A DNA stretch of 64,000 bases from Erwinia_E haradaeae_H (GTDB taxonomy: Bacteria > Pseudomonadota > Gammaproteobacteria > Enterobacterales > Enterobacteriaceae). Shown one piece after another: positions 61,467 to 64,000 of this stretch (positions within the stretch are counted from its first letter, which is position 1; the number at the start of each line of letters is the position of its first letter). The notes beneath the pieces are model-generated. The model saw only the letters and a list, made by a program, of their open reading frames with translations. It searched no databases and was not told the DNA's origin. The DNA lies in the NCBI RefSeq assembly GCF_900698885.1, contig NZ_LR217705.1, forward strand, positions 868,001 to 932,000, read 5' to 3'. The translations under genes and the position numbers were made by a program.

Positions 61467-63094
61467 CCTTTGGTGAGTTACATCGCTTTTATTATATTAT
61501 CCATATTTTTCTTAGTTATAATCTGGATCATCTCATTCCACAAAAGCATTTATCGAAACCCATAAAGATACTCTGTAAATGCACATTTTGGATATCAAAA
61601 AAAAACACAAGAGAATCTTTGGGTTCTCGCTTGCGCTTTGCTTTAGAAAAATTAGGTCCTGTATGGATAAAATTTGGTCAGATGTTATCTACCCGTCATG
61701 ATATTCTTCCAATACAAATCATTAATCAATTAGCAATGCTGCAGAATAATGTAACTCCCTTCGATGGAAAAGAAGCATTAAAATTAATTGAATCCTCATT
61801 AAACATGCTTATTTCAGATAAATTTGATAACTTCAACATAATTCCATTAGCTACAGCATCCATTGCGCAAGTGCATACTGCGATATTAAAAGAAAATGGA
61901 CACGAAGTAATCATCAAAGTTATTCGACCAAATATATCATCAGTAATACAAGCAGACTTAAAACTACTATATCGATTGGCTAGGTGGTTGCCATATTTTT
62001 TTCCTGACGCTAAACGCCTAAAGCCTTTAGAAATTGTCTCAAACTACAAGAGTACATTGCTCAACGAACTTAATCTCTTGCATGAAGCAGCCAATACGAT
62101 TCAGATGCGTCGTAATTTTGAAACGAGTTCCATATTATATGTACCAAAAATTTACCCACTATATTGCAGTGAAAATGTTTTAGTAATGGAACGTATTTAT
62201 GGTATTCCTGTCTCTAATATTAAAATGTTAAAACAACATGGTGTTAATTTGCCACTCTTAGCTGAAAGGGGTGTAACAATCTTTTTAAATCAAGTTTTTC
62301 GAGATAGTTTTTTTCATGCCGATATGCATCCTGGTAATATCTTTATTAGCTATGAACATCCAGAGAACCCCCAATATATAGGGATTGACTACGGAATCGT
62401 TAGTGCTTTAAACGAATCAGATAAACATTATTTAGCAGAAAATTTTATTGCATTTTTTAATAGAGACTATCATAAAGTTGCCGAATTACATATAGATTCA
62501 GGCTGGGTACCATCTGATACTAACTTAATAGATTTTGAGTTCGCTATTCGTCGTGTCTGTGAACCTATTTTTCAAAAACCTCTGATAGATATTTCTTTTG
62601 GAAATATCTTAGTTCAGCTTTTTCATACAGCTCGATGCTTTAATATGGAAGTACAACCGCAGTTAGTTTTGCTTCAAAAAACATTACTTTATGTCGAAGG
62701 ATTAGGTCGACAAATCGATCCACAGCTAGATCTATGGAAAACCGCTAAGCCTTTTCTTGAAGATTGGATTCAAAATCAAATTGGTCTTTCTTCTGTTTTT
62801 CATGAATTTAAAAAATATACACCAACATGGGCCATGCGTTTATTTGAATTACCAGATCTATTATATGAAACTCTTCTACAAAACAAAAAAATACAACTAC
62901 AATATAATAAAGACAATCTAACTAAAAATTTAACCATGTCGTCTCTAAATCAACATTCAGGGCATTATTGGCTAACTTTTAATCAAACTCTATTGCTAAG
63001 TGGAACAGCTGTTCTCTTGTTTCGTCCAGAATGGAATCTCTTTGCTGTTATGCTAATCTCTGCTAGTTGTCTAAAATGGGTTATTGATTTCTGA
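61463..63094 (+). CDS. ubiB: Ubiquinone biosynthesis protein UbiB (atypical kinase family)
   Basis: UbiB belongs to the ADCK/Coq8 atypical kinase-ATPase family and is needed for ubiquinone synthesis. I start at the ATG at 61463 (MTFGELHRFYYII), which overlaps the ubiJ stop and has GGAG at 61454-61457; the frame is open 18 codons further. The product has 543 residues (E. coli 546). It shows the KxGQ motif K70FGQ73, the alanine-rich loop A130TAS, the catalytic-loop HADMHPGN around 285-292, the metal-binding D309YG and two C-terminal membrane helices. In E. coli tatABC follow; they are not in the remaining 906 bases. Confidence 0.96.
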   Translation: MTFGELHRFYYIIHIFLSYNLDHLIPQKHLSKPIKILCKCTFWISKKNTRESLGSRLRFALEKLGPVWIKFGQMLSTRHDILPIQIINQLAMLQNNVTPFDGKEALKLIESSLNMLISDKFDNFNIIPLATASIAQVHTAILKENGHEVIIKVIRPNISSVIQADLKLLYRLARWLPYFFPDAKRLKPLEIVSNYKSTLLNELNLLHEAANTIQMRRNFETSSILYVPKIYPLYCSENVLVMERIYGIPVSNIKMLKQHGVNLPLLAERGVTIFLNQVFRDSFFHADMHPGNIFISYEHPENPQYIGIDYGIVSALNESDKHYLAENFIAFFNRDYHKVAELHIDSGWVPSDTNLIDFEFAIRRVCEPIFQKPLIDISFGNILVQLFHTARCFNMEVQPQLVLLQKTLLYVEGLGRQIDPQLDLWKTAKPFLEDWIQNQIGLSSVFHEFKKYTPTWAMRLFELPDLLYETLLQNKKIQLQYNKDNLTKNLTMSSLNQHSGHYWLTFNQTLLLSGTAVLLFRPEWNLFAVMLISASCLKWVIDF

Positions 63095-63459
63095 GCTCAA
63101 AAAATCTCTAATATATTATTAATAATAAAAAAGAAGAACTATTACTACATTACACGCGCCACTAAGATATTTTATGTCAATTTAATCTACCCCTTGAATT
63201 CTATATTTTGTACATATTTTACACATCTACTATTAAATAAATATGAGGCAAAATAGTATTTTAAATATATCTATCAATAGAATATTAATTCTGTATTTAT
63301 TTTGTAATATTAAAAAAGATATTAATGTGTTATATGTGTTATACTTGAATTAAATTATACTCATTAAGATTTATTATTTTTATGTCATGCGTCATCATGA
63401 TTAATGTTACTTTTATATATGCTAATCTAGTAATAGAATCTATATACTTTGATTATATC

Positions 63460-63488
63460 TTATTTTATTTTTTATAAAAATAAAATAA
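63460..63488. terminator. AT-only 13-bp hairpin downstream of ubiB
   Basis: Arms 63460-63472 and 63476-63488 are exact complements around TAT, but have no G-C pairs. It lies 365 bases after ubiB. Possibly a weak terminator, possibly chance. Confidence 0.25.
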
Positions 63489-63878
63489 AACTATACTATA
63501 ATCTAGTGCTCTTTAAAAAGTTCTAGTGTAGTCAGAATAAATGCTATTTACATACAACTGTTATACAGGACCAATATCCTTATTGTTCTATCTCTTAGAG
63601 AGATATTCGATATTATCTGAAGAACTATATTCTCATATAACGCTTAATGCAGGTATTAATCTTAAAAGTGATCTCAATTATCAGTAAACAACACAAGATT
63701 ACAGCGTATGCATCAAGTCAGTAATACACACTTCAAATCTTAAAATATCAATATTATGATTAATTTTACATATTATAATAAACATTTATACAAGTATTAA
63801 ATTAATTTATTAAGATAATATGTAAAAATTAATGATCTATAATAATAATTATAGAATATAAATTAAAATTACATATGC

Positions 63879-63911
63879 TGATTATGACTTGATTATGACT
63901 TGATTATGACT
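63879..63911. repeat. Three tandem copies of an 11-bp unit
   Basis: TGATTATGACT occurs three times in a row (63879, 63890, 63901), followed by a partial fourth copy. Non-coding and probably slippage-derived. Confidence 0.8.
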
Positions 63912-64000
63912 TGATTGTGTAGCAATCGTAATATTTTAGAACAATATAAAATTATTTCTAGATCTCAGCTCAAAAAAATAGTAACAATATCAATTACATA

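Larger units (their letters stand above)
63095..64000. other. Gene-free AT-rich end of the window
   Basis: The 906 bases after ubiB contain an AT-only 13-bp hairpin at 63460-63488 and a tandem repeat at 63879-63911. No start of tatA or other gene is recognised. Confidence 0.55.

Overview
The window looks like a chromosome segment of a genome-reduced, AT-rich gammaproteobacterium of the Enterobacterales, most likely an insect-restricted endosymbiont. Almost every intact protein matches an Escherichia coli-type orthologue over its length (Mdh, KdsB, PrfC, AlaS, CsrA, MsbA, UbiB and others). The genes sit as short islands in very AT-rich DNA. By rough addition about 28 kb (about 45 %) has no recognisable gene, and no insertion sequence, prophage block or CRISPR array is visible. 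I cannot name the genus from sequence alone.

Layout. 1-2.7 kb: end of the cytochrome bo3 operon (cyoD partial, cyoE) with yajR. 3.3-5.4 kb: mdh, then overlapping ycaR-kdsB. 5.8-8.6 kb: an orphan zinc-finger gene, suhB with a damaged catalytic motif, and queC. 9.7-14.4 kb: degP, then the tight heptose operon hldD-waaF-waaC. 15.8-20.7 kb: tRNA-Val/tRNA-Lys, purU, ssrA (tmRNA), smpB, ratA-rnfH. 21.6-28.1 kb: prfC, alaS, csrA. 29.2-33 kb: lptF-lptG and holB. 34-41 kb: rpmB-rpmG, trpS, a shortened metG, folA. 42.7-48.3 kb: tRNA-Ala, msbA-lpxK, tsaB, tRNA-Trp. 49.9-54.6 kb: tRNA-Glu, murI, tRNA-Ser/tRNA-Arg, proP. 56.2-63.1 kb: rpmE, rmuC, ubiE-ubiJ-ubiB.

How the genes fit together. One theme is an intact Gram-negative envelope: kdsB (CMP-Kdo), hldD/waaF/waaC (inner-core heptoses), lpxK and msbA (lipid A completion and flipping), lptF/lptG (LPS export), murI (peptidoglycan) and degP (periplasmic quality control). 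A second is aerobic energy metabolism: cyo oxidase, ubiquinone synthesis (ubiE/J/B) and mdh. A third is translation and its rescue: three tRNA synthetases, ribosomal proteins, tsaB, prfC, smpB/ssrA and seven tRNAs. DNA-repair and regulatory genes that flank these loci in free-living enterics (for example recA-recX by alaS, argR by mdh, mutM by rpmG) are not at their usual places.

I found no convincing new multi-gene system. The observations most worth a second look are: a SuhB that has lost key inositol-monophosphatase residues but is otherwise well conserved; a 13-residue tmRNA tag with a rewritten middle; an intact orphan phage-like zinc-finger gene with a strong ribosome-binding site; a near-perfect 55-nt hairpin in otherwise eroded DNA; and C-terminal domain losses in MetG and ProP.
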